64,000 bases of DNA from Raphanus sativus (lineage: Eukaryota; Streptophyta; Magnoliopsida; Brassicales; Brassicaceae), in NCBI RefSeq assembly GCF_000801105.2, contig NC_079515.1, forward strand, positions 14,570,001 to 14,634,000. The letters are read 5' to 3'. The notes beneath the pieces are model-generated. The model worked only from the letters and a program-made list of their open reading frames with translations. It made no database searches and had not been told where the DNA came from. Positions within the stretch are counted from its first letter, which is position 1; each line of letters starts with the position of its first letter. Made by a program: the position numbers and the translations under genes. Below are positions 11,379 to 22,830 of the stretch, in pieces.

Positions 11379-11557
11379 AAGAGCGTGCCCAAGCTGCTGC
11401 GGAAATGAGAGAGGAAGAGCGTTCCAGAGTTATAGCTACTCAGCAGGCTACAATCGAGGAGCTCTCAATGGTTTGGAAGTACTTGACCACCACAGACCAG
11501 AGATTCTTGGACTTCATCTCCAAAGAAACATCTTCATTTGATCCCAATCATGTTTAG

Positions 11558-12292
11558 GTCTTGCCTTTTCCTTATGACTTTTTATTATGCACTTTAAACT
11601 TTATTTTGGATGTGTGAAACTTGTAAACTCCTCAAGTGTTGGAGTTCTTTTGGATGTTTGAACTTCAAAACTTGGAAATCTAGGAGTTCTTTTTTTTTTA
11701 TGAAAACTTGGAAGTCTTTGGATGTTTGAACCTTTTATGATTTCAAAATCGTTTTTAGTATTATTATTAGCAGATTTAAATAACAAATCATGAACAATAA
11801 GAAAAACAAAACACCAAAATAATGAATATGACAGTCAAAAATATGGTAAGAAACTCGCATATCAGTCATGAAATCAGTCGTAAGATTTAAGCAACATAGT
11901 CACTAATCAGTCAGTATTCGGTAGCAGAAATATACCTACTGTTTTCCTACTACGAGAGATAGTCTTTAACGGCGTCGGTATATCAGTCGTTATATTCAGT
12001 CGTGAAATGCAGTCGTGCAAGTCAGTCGTTAAATTCAGTCACTAAAACGTCGTAATATAGTCACTAAAAGGTCGTAAGTCAGTCCTATATCACCTGCTAA
12101 ATAGTGACTGAGTTTACGATTGTCTCAAATAGTAGAAAAACAGTCGCTAAATACTGACTGATTTACGACTAATTTATTTAGCGACGAGGTGTTTTACGAC
12201 GACTGAATCAGTCGTAAATCAGTCAGTAAGACCGATTACTGACTGAATACCGACTGATTCCGTAGTCAGAAACGACTTGTTTTCTTGTAGTG
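11558..12292 (+). repeat. CACTA 3' UTR and subterminal repeat region with terminal inverted repeat
   Basis: After the accessory gene stop there is an AT-rich 3' UTR up to about 11860. From there to 12272 the motif CAGTCGT/CAGTCACTAA and its complement recur many times in both orientations. These clusters are the binding array for the TnpA-like protein in CACTA elements. The terminus CGACTTGTTTTCTTGTAGTG occupies 12273-12292. Confidence 0.85.
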
Positions 12293-12404
12293 TTAGAATC
12301 CACGTAAACTTAAAGATTATCCACAACAGACAATATGTATTTAATAAATAACATATAAGTTAACTGTTGGTTCTCTTTACGCAGAACGTACGTTGTAAAT
12401 TGGT

Positions 12405-12675
12405 TTCGATTCCAAGAAGGAGAAGTCTACGGCGGTGCCGGTGATCAACACGAAGAAATTGGAGGAAGAGACGGAACCGGTGGCGATGGATAGTGTGAAA
12501 GCGGAGGTAAGGCTTACAGAAAGCTCGGTTGGAGAAGAAGATGTCACAAGCGGATCTAGCGACACAGATCAACGAGCGGACACAGGTTGTTCAAAAATAT
12601 GAAAAAGGGAAAGCTGTTCCTAACCAGGCCGTGCTTGCCAACATGGAGAAGGTTCTAGGTGTTAAACTCGGGTAA
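12405..12675 (+). pseudogene. MBF1c-like (multiprotein bridging factor 1c) pseudogene fragment
   Basis: One frame gives VPVINTKKLEEETEPVAMDS and KAEVR. Then, after a shift near 12513-12516, a second frame gives KARLEKKMSQADLATQINER, VVQKYEKGKAVPNQA and MEKVLGVKL before a TAA at 12673-12675. Together these are the linker and Cro/C1-type HTH domain of plant MBF1c, a heat-responsive transcription coactivator that bridges TBP and bZIP factors. The N-terminal MBF1 domain (roughly 70 residues) is missing, the frame is shifted, and the basic C-terminus is lost after GVKL. It lies just outside the CACTA terminus. MBF1c is intronless in Arabidopsis, so lack of introns does not tell a retrocopy from a broken ortholog or duplicate. 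Confidence 0.85.
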
Positions 12676-13509
12676 ACATGTTAAATATTCTAAATAATGC
12701 CGTATCTGGTTGTATCTTGTGAAAAATAAATAACAACGCTTTTCCTTTGTACTTTAAACGACAACGAATTTGTCAAATTTGAAAATGAAATGGGTTTGTT
12801 CTGTTTGATTTACCTGATTAAGTCACGACTGTCTAAATATTTTGTCTTTCCATAAATCCCTGTGATCAACCAAATTAGAAACCCATTATTCAAAACAAAG
12901 TTGGTGTTTTAGGGACATCTCTGGATTTGGTCTTATAGGTCCAATGGGTTTATGATTCGGAATTTGCTTATCATATATAAAGAAACTATGATAAGATTTT
13001 GTCAGGGTGAATTTATATGAAAATTATTTTAAAATATCTTATTGAAAAATAAAATTTATATTCTCGATCGAGTTAATATTTTTGGCCTTCCAACAATTTT
13101 TAATTTTTTTTTGTTAATTACATAATTTGTTGACTAATGGGCTGATCTAATTTTTAAAATATTTTAGGTCAAAAAATCACTTCTCACATAAGAACCTAAC
13201 GTTTAGACCGAAAAGTCTCAGACTTACTATTTGGTTATAGTGAAACTATGTCAGCTCGGTTTTATATCATAATTTAGTAATTTAAAAGTTAATTATGGTT
13301 ATGAGATGTTTATGTTTATGCGCCAATCATATCTATCTTCAATATTTTTTTCTTTATTTGTTTCATTTTGGTTATTGCTTGATATAAATATTGATTTTTA
13401 AGTTTATTCTCATTTCATTTTTTGTTTTGGCCTGAGATTTAGAAAATGTTTAAGATTTAAAATTATTAAGGAGATACATATCACTAATTATAATGTATAT
13501 GCTATATTT
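12676..13509. other. AT-rich intergenic DNA, no gene recognised
   Basis: No open frame, repeat or transposon terminus was recognised. The last five bases (13505-13509, TATTT) are the left target duplication of the Athila element. Confidence 0.6.
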
Positions 13510-14782
13510 TGATGCTAGGAGTTTCAAAGCTCCTAAAACAAATGTTGTAATATGAGTGAAATGTCGAACCATTCCAAAGGATTCAAAGCACCAAGAATGC
13601 AAGTACTTCCTTAATCTAAGTGCAATCGATGAATTTATGATTTCTAGAACTAGGAGTGCAATAATTAAACAATAAAAACAGTAAATCAAAGAACTTTCTT
13701 TTATGAGAAAGGAGAACTCATGGGTATAGAAATTTAGACCTTGGGTAATCAAGCTTCGAACTAAGGATGGCAACAATCAATCAAACTAATCAACCTTAAG
13801 CTTAGACACAATCCTAAACAAACTCTATGTCTAGATGAATGCTCATTTGCTAACATATTTCAGACATCAAATGTCTTTGGCTGAATAATATAAAGCAATC
13901 ATTAACAACAAGTCTATTGGCTATCTTAACACCCTTAACAACAAATGTCTTTGGTAAAGTGTGTTAAGAGCTTAGGAGAGTTGACTCAGACATATCATCG
14001 AACACCTTGTGGGTGGGAGATGTCTAAAGATCAACTTTTGAGAGGCCAACTCAATAGATGCATTATGAATACTCTCCTAGGCAAGGAATAAGGTTTGATT
14101 TATACTAAAACATCCTAGAACTAACTTAATCACCCTAAATCTTCCTAACCCATGAATTCAATGGTGGATTACTCACTAAGGTTCATGATCATTCTTAAAC
14201 CCATATTGAGTTTCAGATTGATCATAAACAGAGAAGAAATTACAGGAATCAATAAGAAATAAAATAAGAACAAGGATCAATGATCCAAAAAGAGATTGAT
14301 CTTCAATAGTTTTGATGTTTACCAAGTAACAAAAGATAGATTAGCCTCTGGTGCTTACACAATACTTAAACTTAAGTTTTAGAACAGAAAAACGTGCATA
14401 CAAATGACTAAAATGCCCCTGAGAAATGTTTAACTTCAAGATGAAACGGGTTCGGAGCGACCAGGAGGGGTCGCTCCGGGTGACCGCTGCGGATGAGACG
14501 AGCGAGCTGGTCCCCTCGCTGCACCGAGGTCGCTCCATGTGGTGATTCACAGCGGGTGGCCAGGGTCGCTGCACTGAGGTCGCTGTGGCCTTGGTCGTCT
14601 CTAAATCACTCCTTTTGCCTCTTTTGAGTTCCCAATGCATCCCAAATGCTCCATGTGGTACTCCAATACCTGATAAGGACTCATGCGTGCAAAATGCAGC
14701 CTAAGCATGCCTAAATCCTATTCTAAATGATCAAAATGCATGCAAATATGAAGATAAAACAATGAAAATATGCAAGACATCA
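13510..14782 (-). repeat. Athila LTR, left copy (3' LTR of the minus-strand element)
   Basis: 1273 bp, TGATGC...ACATCA as written on the plus strand. Followed at 14783 by ACTCCCCCAAACT, the complement of the purine tract. A GC-rich AGCGAC/GTCGCT array lies at about 14450-14600. Several point differences from the other two copies indicate an older insertion than the Tekay or inner derivative. Confidence 0.92.
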
Positions 14783-15462
14783 ACTCCCCCAAACTTGTCC
14801 TTTACTTGTCCTCAAGTGAACTTTCTAGGACTCATAGGGGAAGAGGTTTGAAAGTGGGAGCTCATAGCCAAGAGAAACACACAGGCACTCGCTTCAACAT
14901 AAGAATTCAACACAAGCACACTCTCTTTTATTATCCTCTAGCTTCTCTAGGCCTATCTTAACTCAACATTATTCATTCACACATTCAGTTCAGCCAACTC
15001 TCACATTCATTAAGCAATACAACAAGTGAGCTCTATGCAAATGGTCAATTGGTCTAAGTCATTTGGGTAAGGGAAGGCTTTTTGTTCTAGTGATCAAGGG
15101 GCTCAAAACTCATTATCTTCAAGGTGGTTCACTCTCAAAATAAGTAGCCTTGACATTGCACATAATATATCTAAGAAAGGGACCAACTAATGCATACAAT
15201 GCTCAATCTTCATTACTTACCGAAACTAATAGGTTACAATGCTCTCTACAAGGCATTTTTTTTTGGCTTTTCTATGCAAATAGGTATGCGAAATGCAAGA
15301 CTCAATGCAAGACCATCAAAGCAAACATGGTTAAATACTTGGTACCTCCCCCAAACTTAAGTCACACAGTCTCTGTGTTGTTAAGTTGAGAGAGATACCG
15401 AAAATAAATCCTAATAAACAAAGAAAAGCTAGTATATACAAGAGAAGGTTACGGAGTACCTC
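14783..15462 (-). other. Athila 3' untranslated region with polypurine tract
   Basis: Non-coding stretch between the ORF1-like gene and the 3' LTR. The purine tract (complement of ACTCCCCCAAACTT) is at 14783-14796. A second purine tract of the same kind is at 15341-15360, within TTAAGTTTGGGGGAGGTACC on the minus strand. Compared with 31586-32870, part of the middle is missing here. Confidence 0.75.
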
Positions 15463-16427
15463 CTATGGGTAGCGAGTAGAGGCAGACGCCTTGTACTCAT
15501 CGGTGTCAGGTGGGAACGTGGTGTAGTAGCCGCCTGGCATGGTGCTGTGCGACTCGAATCGTGGCTGGCTGGACATCTCCTCGATCTCGATCTCCTCCTC
15601 AGAATCAGCAAAGGAGGGCGATTTGTTGCCCGAGGAAGATGGGAGGATGGGTGGGTTTCTCCAGCGACGCTGTTGCTGCCTTTCAGTGAGAGGGAAGCTA
15701 AGGGCTGAGCGGTTTGGTGGAGGCTGGGGTACTGGGTCGTCTGGGAACTCAAAGTCTGCTCTGATACATCCCGCTATACCTCCCCTAGTCAAGACATCAG
15801 CTATCTTTCTCAAGATCTTGGATGTTGACTTCGCTTTCCGCTTCGCAGTCTTGCTCATTTCCTTGCACTTTTTCTTGAGCTTTTCAATCGTCCTATCCTG
15901 AGCCTTGTTCCATCTCTAGAGCTTACTGATGTGATCGTGGGCGTCGCGAAGGGCACCAGGGGGAAGGGTTCCGGAATATGGTGTGAATGTGTAGCGAAGC
16001 TGCCCATAGATGGGCTCAACATCCTCATCTTCCACTGTATCAGCTTCTGGCATAGCTCTTCCAATATTCTCTTCTACTTCCATGCAAGGACCGATGGGGT
16101 CAAGGGACCCATGCTCACCAAGGAAAGCACCCGTAGGAATGTTGAAGCTGATACCGCAGAGCCCAGCTAGGCTTGTCAGCTCTCTGTTTGGGAGGACCAC
16201 CTCAGCCTTTTTGCCCGCGATCTTGTAGTGGTAGACGTAGTTACCCTTGTATCTCCCACTAAAGTAAGTGGCTTGCCTCAAGTAAGGAGCATCCAAGAAG
16301 ATCAGTGCTGTCGCGTCATTTCCCAACGAGATACCCTTGAACTCAATCAATGGTGTGATCAATCCTCCAATCCCAATCTTTGGTGAGGAGTCACCGGTGG
16401 TCCAAGCCCAATCTATGTAGTGCCGAA
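15463..16427 (-). pseudogene. Athila ORF1-like protein, C-terminal half (split by nested element)
   Basis: Minus-strand frame running from the junction at 16427 to TAG at 15463-15465, with one internal TAG at 15916-15918. It reads HYIDWAWTTGDSSPKIGIGG, LITPLIEFKGISL, YFSGRYKGNYVYHYKIAGKK and QLRYTFTPYSGTLPPGALRD, ending in a serine/acidic-rich tail. The style and position, downstream of integrase and before the 3' LTR, fit the additional ORF of Athila elements (ATHILA ORF-1 family), whose function is unknown. It continues in frame at 22836 once the inner element and one copy of CCGAA are ignored. Confidence 0.75.
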
Positions 16428-17769
16428 TGATATCTTGCATATTTGCATTGTTTTAGCTATTCATTCATATGCATTTTCATCATATAGAATAGGATTTAGA
16501 CATGTTTAGGTTGCATTTTGCATGCATAAGTCTCTATTAGGTACTGGAGTGCCAAGTGAAGTTATTGGAGACATTTGGATGTGTTTGGAGCTCAAAAGAG
16601 GTGAAAAAGGTGATCATTGGACGAGCAAAGCACTGGAGCGACCTTACCGGAGCGACCCTACGGAGTCGCTGTGCCCCACCTCTCAGAGCGACCTTCCCAG
16701 AGCGATAACTCCAAGTCGCTCGCGTTCTCATCACTCGGAGACACGAAGAAACAAGGTCAGAGCGACCCCTCGGAGCGACCACCCGAGGTCGCTCCCGAAG
16801 CCAGAGCGACGTGCTGGAGCGATTCTCTGGGGTCGCTCCACGTTATTTGCTGCACGATTTTATTATTTTTCAAGGACCTTTTTGCAATTGTTGTGCACGT
16901 TTTTGCACTTGGAAAACCTAATGTTTAAGTACTATGTAGCCACCATTTGGCAATCTATCTTTTTTCTATTGAATACACAAAACTCTCTCAAGAAAGTTCT
17001 CTTTTGATTTGATTGTTCTTGTGTTCTTGTGATTTTCTTTTCTAGTTCTCTATATGATTCATCTGAAATCCACCATGGGTTTAAGAGGAATCATGGAGAT
17101 TAGTGAGTAATCACCTTTTGGATTCATGGGTTAGGGTGATTAAGGGTGATTAGGCTAGTTCTAGGATGTTTTAGGTTTAGATCATACTTGTTCCTTGCAT
17201 AGTAGAGTGATCTTAATGCATCATTTGAGTAGGCCACTCAAAGGGTGATCTCTAGGCATTTTTCACCCGACAGGTGTTTGATGAAATGCCTGAGTCAACT
17301 CTCCTAGGCTTTTAGTGTACTTTGCCAAAGAGATTTGTTGTTAAAGATGCTAAGATAGCTAATAGACTTGTTAGTAATGATTGCTTGCATGTTATTCAAC
17401 CAAAGACATTTGATGTTTGAGGCATGTTAGCAAATGAGCATTCATCTAGACATAGAGCTTGCTTAGAATTGTGTCTAGGCTTAAGGTTAATAGTTTGATT
17501 GATTCATTTGTCATCCTTAGTTCGAAACTTGATCACCCAATGTCTGAAATCCCTATACCCATGAGTTCTCATTTCCAATAGTTTAAAAGTATCATTTTAT
17601 TGCTTTGCTTTAGCTTAAATCATTAGTTTAGAAATCATCAAATCACTGGCTGCACTTAGATTAGGCAAATACTTGCATTCTCTCTGCATTTGAATCCCTC
17701 AGAATTGGTTCGACAACTTACTACCACTATACTATCATTTCACTTAGGAGCTCAAAACTCCTAACATCA
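16428..17769 (+). repeat. 5' LTR of nested Athila derivative
   Basis: 1342 bp, TGATATCTTGCAT...CTCCTAACATCA. Contains a GC-rich array of GAGCGACC/GGTCGCTC units at about 16630-16845 in otherwise AT-rich sequence. Confidence 0.95.
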
Positions 17770-17772
17770 AAT

Positions 17773-17790
17773 TGGCGCCGTTGCCGGGGA
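17773..17790 (+). promoter_or_regulatory. Primer binding site, tRNA-Asp type
   Basis: TGGCGCCGTTGCCGGGGA, three bases after the LTR, is the Athila primer site complementary to tRNA-Asp. It is followed without any leader by mid-gag sequence. Confidence 0.85.
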
Positions 17791-18445
17791 GCTTGCTGAG
17801 CACATTCTACAGAGGTGCTCTTCCTAAGTACAGAGCCAGACTGGATACAGCTAGCAATGGGTTCTTTTTGGGGAGAACTGAGGAAGAGGCAGAGGCTCTG
17901 GTTGACAACATGGTTAAGAGTGATGCAGTCTACAGTGGAGACCATGACAGGAGCAGCAGAGGTGATGACAATCAAACAAGGAATGAGATAAAGGCTGTTC
18001 AGGAGAAGATTGACAAACTCAATTCTGATAAGGCCACACAAGCGCAGGTGAACTTTGTTGGCAACCCCAGCCAGGAGATACCTCCTACTGTCAATGAGGT
18101 TGAGGGTTTGGAAGGGCAAGAAGAATTGTGCTTCATCAACAGTAATGGTAGCTGGTACAAGAAGGAACCCAACTTTCAGTACAACAACTACCAACAGAAG
18201 CCCTATTCAAACAACCAGCAGAGTGGTTATCAGCCTCGAAACAACCAGTAGAGCAACTATCAGCCTCAGCAAAACTCCTCTCCTAGCTCCTCTGCCCCTC
18301 AACAGAGCAGCACTGATGCCTTACTGAAACAGATCTTGGAGTCTCAGACTAGAAGTGAGAAGCATGTGGGCTATGAGCTGAAGAACCTTCACTCCAAGAT
18401 TGATGGGAGCTACAATGAGCTCAACAACAAATTCTCCACCTTGCT
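17791..18445 (+). pseudogene. Gag of nested Athila derivative, 5'-truncated
   Basis: The frame enters gag in the middle of the Gag domain (LLSTFYRGALPKYRARLDT), directly after the primer site, and runs to a TAG at 18249-18251 where the outer element has a glutamine codon. Glutamine/asparagine-rich sequence (QYNNYQQKPYSNNQQSGYQP) continues beyond. The corresponding region of the outer element (minus strand, 28860-29540) shows that the leader and roughly the first half of gag have been deleted. A missing G near 18444 shifts the frame into the protease segment. No functional capsid could be made from this copy. Confidence 0.8.
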
Positions 18446-19588
18446 TCTTCTGTCAAGAATTTGGAGAATCAGTTTGCTTCCATGAGCTCCCACAAGAACC
18501 GCCAGCAAGGATCTCTACCTGGAAAGTCAGATCAAAACCCCAAGGAAGCAAAAGCTGTCACACTTAGGAGTGGTAAGCAGTTGACTCCTGTAACCCTCAC
18601 CAAGGATGCTGAGAAACAAGGTGAGGAGGTGGCCATCAACCTAGATGATGAAGTGGTCATTGTTGATGAGAAGACAGATGCTGAGATCTTGGAGAAGATT
18701 GTGAAAGCCAAGGGTAAAGGAAAGGTTGGAGAAGAGAAGAAAACAACAAAATATGGTGAATCTGCTGCTCCAGCAAGTGAGAGCTCTCCTGTTCCCCCAC
18801 TCTATGAACTAAAGCTTCCATTGCCTGGTAGATTCAAGAAGCAGCTGCTACAGAAGTACAAGGCTTTGTTTGAGAAGCAGATGAGTGAAGCTCAGGTTAC
18901 AACGCCCATCATTGATGCTTTCATGCTGATTCCTCAATACAGCAAACTCCTGAAAGATGTTGTAGCTGCTAAGAAGAAGGAGATGGAGGGCATGATGGTT
19001 CTGAGTCATGAGTGCAATGTCATCATTCAGAGGCTAGATGCTCCAGAGAAGCTAGAGGATCCAGGATGCTTCACACTACCTTGTGCTCTTGGACCTATGG
19101 TGTTTGAGAAGTGTCTCTGCGATTTAGGAGCTAGTGTCAGCTTGATGCCTTTGTCTGTGTCAAAGAAGCTTGGCTTCACTCACTACAAGAAGTGTAGACT
19201 CTCTCTGGTGTTGGCTGATCGTTCAGTGAAGTACCCTGTGGGCATCCTAGAGAACCTCCCTGTGAAGATTGGAAGGTATGAGATACCTACAGATTTTGTG
19301 GTGCTTGAAATGGGTGAGGAGGCTCAAGACCCATTGATTCTTGGAAGACCATTCTTAGCTACAGCAGGAGCTATTGTGAATGTGAAGGAAGGGAAGATTG
19401 ACCTCCATTTGGGCAAGGAGAACATCCTCCACTTTGACATCAAGGAGAAGATGAGGAACCCCACTGTATTTGGACAAGCCTTCACCATTGAAGAGATGAA
19501 TCCTCCTCCTGCTGATGATCACTTTGATGAGCTACCACCTGAGGAAGATGGGGTGTCAACTCCACTTTCTGCACCTAGTCCAGCCTGA
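18446..19588 (+). pseudogene. Gag C-terminus and aspartic protease of nested derivative
   Basis: Open frame to TGA at 19586-19588. It holds the linker ENQFASMSSHKNRQQGSLPG, a lysine-rich region, then a retropepsin-like domain with the active-site motif [14 protein letters not shown] near 19115-19160 and the downstream [12 protein letters not shown] motif near 19340. The protease would cut the polyprotein. Its own frame is undamaged, but it is cut off from gag by a frameshift and ends without any reverse transcriptase: the last residues (about PPPADDHFDEL onward) are unlike the outer element's sequence at that point. Confidence 0.8.
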
Positions 19589-21490
19589 TCCAAAGGAGGC
19601 AAAGTCAAGCTAGAGACTTAAAACAAGCTCACTTGGGAGGAAGTCCCATGAGTATCCTTGTATATATTGCATTAGTATTTACATTTCATCATACTGCATA
19701 AAACAATGGGAAAATGAAGTTGTGTGCAGGTGTAGAGCAGAAAATCGGACATCAGGGCGAGGTCATGGAGCGAGGAAGAGAAGTCGCTCCAGCTGGGAGC
19801 GACTTGCCCACAGCGACCCCTAGAAGTCGCTCGTGTCCTCCGGAGCGAAACTGACCGTGGAGCGAGGTCTCCGCAGCGATGTCATGAGGTCGCTCCAGCT
19901 AGGAGCGACCTGCCGCAGCGACCCTTCCACCTCGCTCCCGTCTCAGGTAACTGGAAACCTCCTTTCTCCCAGTTTTTCTTTGCATTTTACATTTCCGTTG
20001 GGTACCTCACTCACACAGAGACTGTGTGATTTAAGTGTGGGGGAGGTACCAAGTATTTGATCATGTTTGTTTTCATGATTTTGAGTCTCATGCATTGCAT
20101 ATTACATTCTTATTTGCATAGAAAAATCCAAAAAAATAAAAAAATTTGAAAAACACAAAAAGAATCATTTAGTTGCATCATTTGCATTTTTAGGATTGAG
20201 TCTAGAAGCATATAGTTTGCATTCATGCATTAGGGGGATTTCAACCTTGTAAAGAGCTCATGCTAAGTACTGAATTAGTTGACCTTTGTAATCATGACAA
20301 GTAGCTTGAGCACCCTTTGGAAAGCTTGTAAACTTCGCGCCTTGAATGCTCCTCTTGAAACTCATTTGACTGTTGATACTCTCTCTTTGAAGCAAGCTCC
20401 TGTTTTAATGTCTCTTGCATATGGTCCCTTGTGTACTAAGTCATGGATATACACACTTGAGTTGTCCCATCTGTTTTACCAATCTTTTTGACAAACTCAA
20501 GTGCTACTCCACTCCCAAAACTCATACCTCATTTTTAAACCATCATTATTTGTTGAGTGAGGCCTCTTTGGAAAGCTTTACATGTGCATAATGTTGAGAG
20601 TATTGGGAACGACAATGCTTAGTCTCCATTCTTGCTAGATTAGTCACTCTATTGTCTAGCTATAGGAAGGGGGTGAGTGTTGTGTGATTTGGGAATATGA
20701 AAGGTTTGACTCTTTGTGCTTAAATGATTAGTTTTTTTGGGATAAGTGAAGAAGTATCTAGCTCTTATTGTGAAAAGTCGTGGCCCCCAAATATATAAAA
20801 AAAAATATATATAAAAAAAAAAAATATTTAAAAGAGAATAAAAAGGGGGCTAGCAAAGTTGTTAGGAGCTCAGATTTGCTTTAAAATTGTGAAAATCCCT
20901 TATTGATTTCAAAAAGAAAGAGTCTGATGTGAAAAAAAATGTTCTTGGGATCTTTTGGTGAGAGATATGAGTTGGGTTTGACATTGAGGAATAATTGAAT
21001 ATCTTGTGTGTTTGGGAAAGGGTAGAACAATGGAGATTGAGCATTGTATGCATGAGTTGATCCCTTTCTTAGATATATTATGTGTAATGTCAAAGCTACT
21101 TTGTTTCGAGAGTAAACCACCTTAAAAGATCATTTTGAACCTCTGATTTCACTTGCATTAAAGCCTTTGTCTTACCAAACCAAATGACTTGGACCAGTTG
21201 ACCATTTGTGAGATGTCTATTGAGTTTGCTTCATAAATGTTAGAGAGATGTGGATTTGTGGTTTGTAGATGCATGATTAATGAGTGTAGAGATCGAAGGA
21301 GCTGAGATAGGCCTAGAGAAGTTAGAGATGGATAAAATCTTTGCTCTTGCTATTTGGTATGATTATGCAAGGTTGTTAGGTTGAGAACTAAGAAGAGTTT
21401 CTTTTGATTGTGAGTCCCCATTTTCACACCTCTTCTCCTTGGTTCTTGAAAGTTTACTTGTGGACAAGTAAAGGACTAGTGTGGGGGAGT
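19589..21490 (+). other. Non-coding 3' region of nested derivative, with two purine tracts
   Basis: No gene. Contains a GC-rich AGCGAC/GTCGCT array (about 19755-19945), an internal purine tract TTAAGTGTGGGGGAGGTACC (20031-20050), an AT-rich simple-sequence stretch (20795-20850), and the functional purine tract AGTGTGGGGGAGT at 21478-21490 directly before the 3' LTR. Confidence 0.8.
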
Positions 21491-22830
21491 TGATATCTTG
21501 CATATTTGCATTGTTTTAGCTATTCATTCATATGCATTTTCATCATATAGAATAGGATTTAGACATGTTTAGGTTGCATTTTGCATGCATAAGTCTCTAT
21601 TAGGTACTGGAGTGCCAAGTGAAGTTATTGGAGACATTTGGATGTGTTTGGAGCTCAAAAGAGGTGAAAAAGGTGATCATTGGACGAGCAAAGCACTGTA
21701 GCGACCTTACCGGAGCGATCCTACGGAGTCGCTGTGCCCCACCTCTCAGAGCGACCTTCCCAGAGCGATAACTCCAAGTCGCTCGCGTTCTCATCACTCG
21801 GAGACACGAAGAAACAAGGTCAGAGCGACCCCTCGGAGCGACCACCCGAGGTCGCTCCCGAAGCCAGAGCGACGTGCTGGAGCGATTCTCTGGGGTCGCT
21901 CCACGTTATTTGCTGCACGATTTTATTATTTTTCAAGGACCTTTTTGCAATTGTTGTGCACGTTTTTGCACTTGGAAAACCTAATATTTAAGTACTATGT
22001 AGCCACCATTTGGCAATCTATCTTTTTTCTATTGAATACACAAAACTCTCTCAAGAAAGTTCTCTTTTGATTTGATTGTTCTTGTGTTCTTGTGATTTTC
22101 TTTTCTAGTTCTCTATATGATTCATCTGAAATCCACCATGGGTTTAAGAGGAATCATGGAGATTAGTGAGTAATCACCTTTTGGATTCATGGGTTAGGGT
22201 GATTAAGGGTGATTAGGCTAGTTCTAGGATGTTTTAGGTTTAGATCATACTTGTTCCTTGCATAGTAGAGTGATCTTAATGCATCATTTGAGTAGGCCAC
22301 TCAAAGGGTGATCTCTAGGCATTTCTCACCCGACAGGTGTTTGATGAAATGCCTGAGTCAACTCTCCTAGGCTTTTAGTGTACTTTGCCAAAGAGATTTG
22401 TTGTTAAAGATGCTAAGATAGCTAATAGACTTGTTAGTAATGATTGCTTGCATGTTATTCAACCAAAGACATTTGATGTTTGAGGCATGTTAGCAAATGA
22501 GCATTCATCTAGACATAGAGCTTGCTTAGAATTGTGTCTAGGCTTAAGGTTAATAGTTTGATTAATTCATTTGTCATCCTTAGTTCGAAACTTGATCACC
22601 CAATGTCTGAAATCCCTATACCCATGAGTTCTCATTTCCAATAGTTTAAAAGTATCATTTTATTGCTTTGCTTTAGCTTAAATCATTAGTTTAGAAATCA
22701 TCAAATCACTGGCTGCACTTAGATTAGGCAAATACTTGCATTCTCTCTGCATTTGAACCTCAGAATTGGTTCGACAACTTACTACCACTATACTATCATT
22801 TCACTTAGGAGCTCAAAACTCCTAACATCA
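21491..22830 (+). repeat. 3' LTR of nested Athila derivative
   Basis: 1340 bp, same termini as the 5' copy; followed by target duplication CCGAA at 22831-22835. GC-rich array at about 21695-21910. Confidence 0.95.

Larger units (their letters stand above)
749..11557 (+). pseudogene. Transposase_24 (Ptta/En/Spm) accessory gene of the CACTA element, split by a retrotransposon
   Basis: Five exon-like blocks with plant splice sites are readable: 749-1275, 1462-1591, 1771-2056, 2125-2340 and 2433-2649. The last resumes after the Tekay insertion at 11384 and stops at 11557. The order is proline/serine-rich N-terminus, a block with FNKSFYSWTRVPRYRQEGY, the signature GRPVSFAEVFIRAHTKSDGT, and a coiled-coil C-terminus rich in E, R, Q and A. 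These match the plant Transposase_24 family, which binds the transposon in trans with the transposase. Breaks seen: in-frame stops at 767-769 and 1025-1027 and in the second block (about 1477), a 1-nt shift at the start of the third block, and another shift near 1975-2000. The left fragment reads into the LTR and ends after seven LTR-encoded residues. Confidence 0.8.
1..12292 (+). mobile_element. CACTA (En/Spm) DNA transposon, 3' part, interrupted by a Tekay retrotransposon
   Basis: The right end at 12273-12292 reads as the reverse complement of a terminus beginning CACTACAAGAAAACAAG, the hallmark CACTA terminal inverted repeat. Just inside it lies a dense cluster of AGTCGT/AGTCACTAA-type subterminal motifs. 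Two gene remnants fit the standard layout: an acidic protein tail at 3-170, in the position of the transposase, and a Transposase_24-type gene from 749. The 5' terminus is outside the window. The base triplet TTA follows the end at 12293-12295 and should be half of the 3-bp target duplication. Both a nested retrotransposon and frameshifts in the accessory gene show this copy is dead. Confidence 0.85.
16428..22830 (+). mobile_element. Nested non-autonomous Athila derivative carrying only gag-protease
   Basis: A 6403-bp element inserted on the plus strand in the outer Athila's ORF1-like gene, with target duplication CCGAA at 16423-16427 and 22831-22835. LTRs are 16428-17769 and 21491-22830. A complete tRNA-Asp primer site and purine tract are present. 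The internal region holds only a 5'-truncated gag and protease; reverse transcriptase, RNase H and integrase are absent. By eye the LTRs differ by five substitutions and a 2-nt indel. It must have been mobilised in trans by an Athila relative with compatible termini. Its LTR is related to the outer element's but clearly distinct. Confidence 0.93.

Noticed and set aside
15539..16228. Plus-strand frames opposite the Athila ORF1-like gene
   Set aside because: Antisense shadows of a minus-strand coding region with recognisable family sequence.
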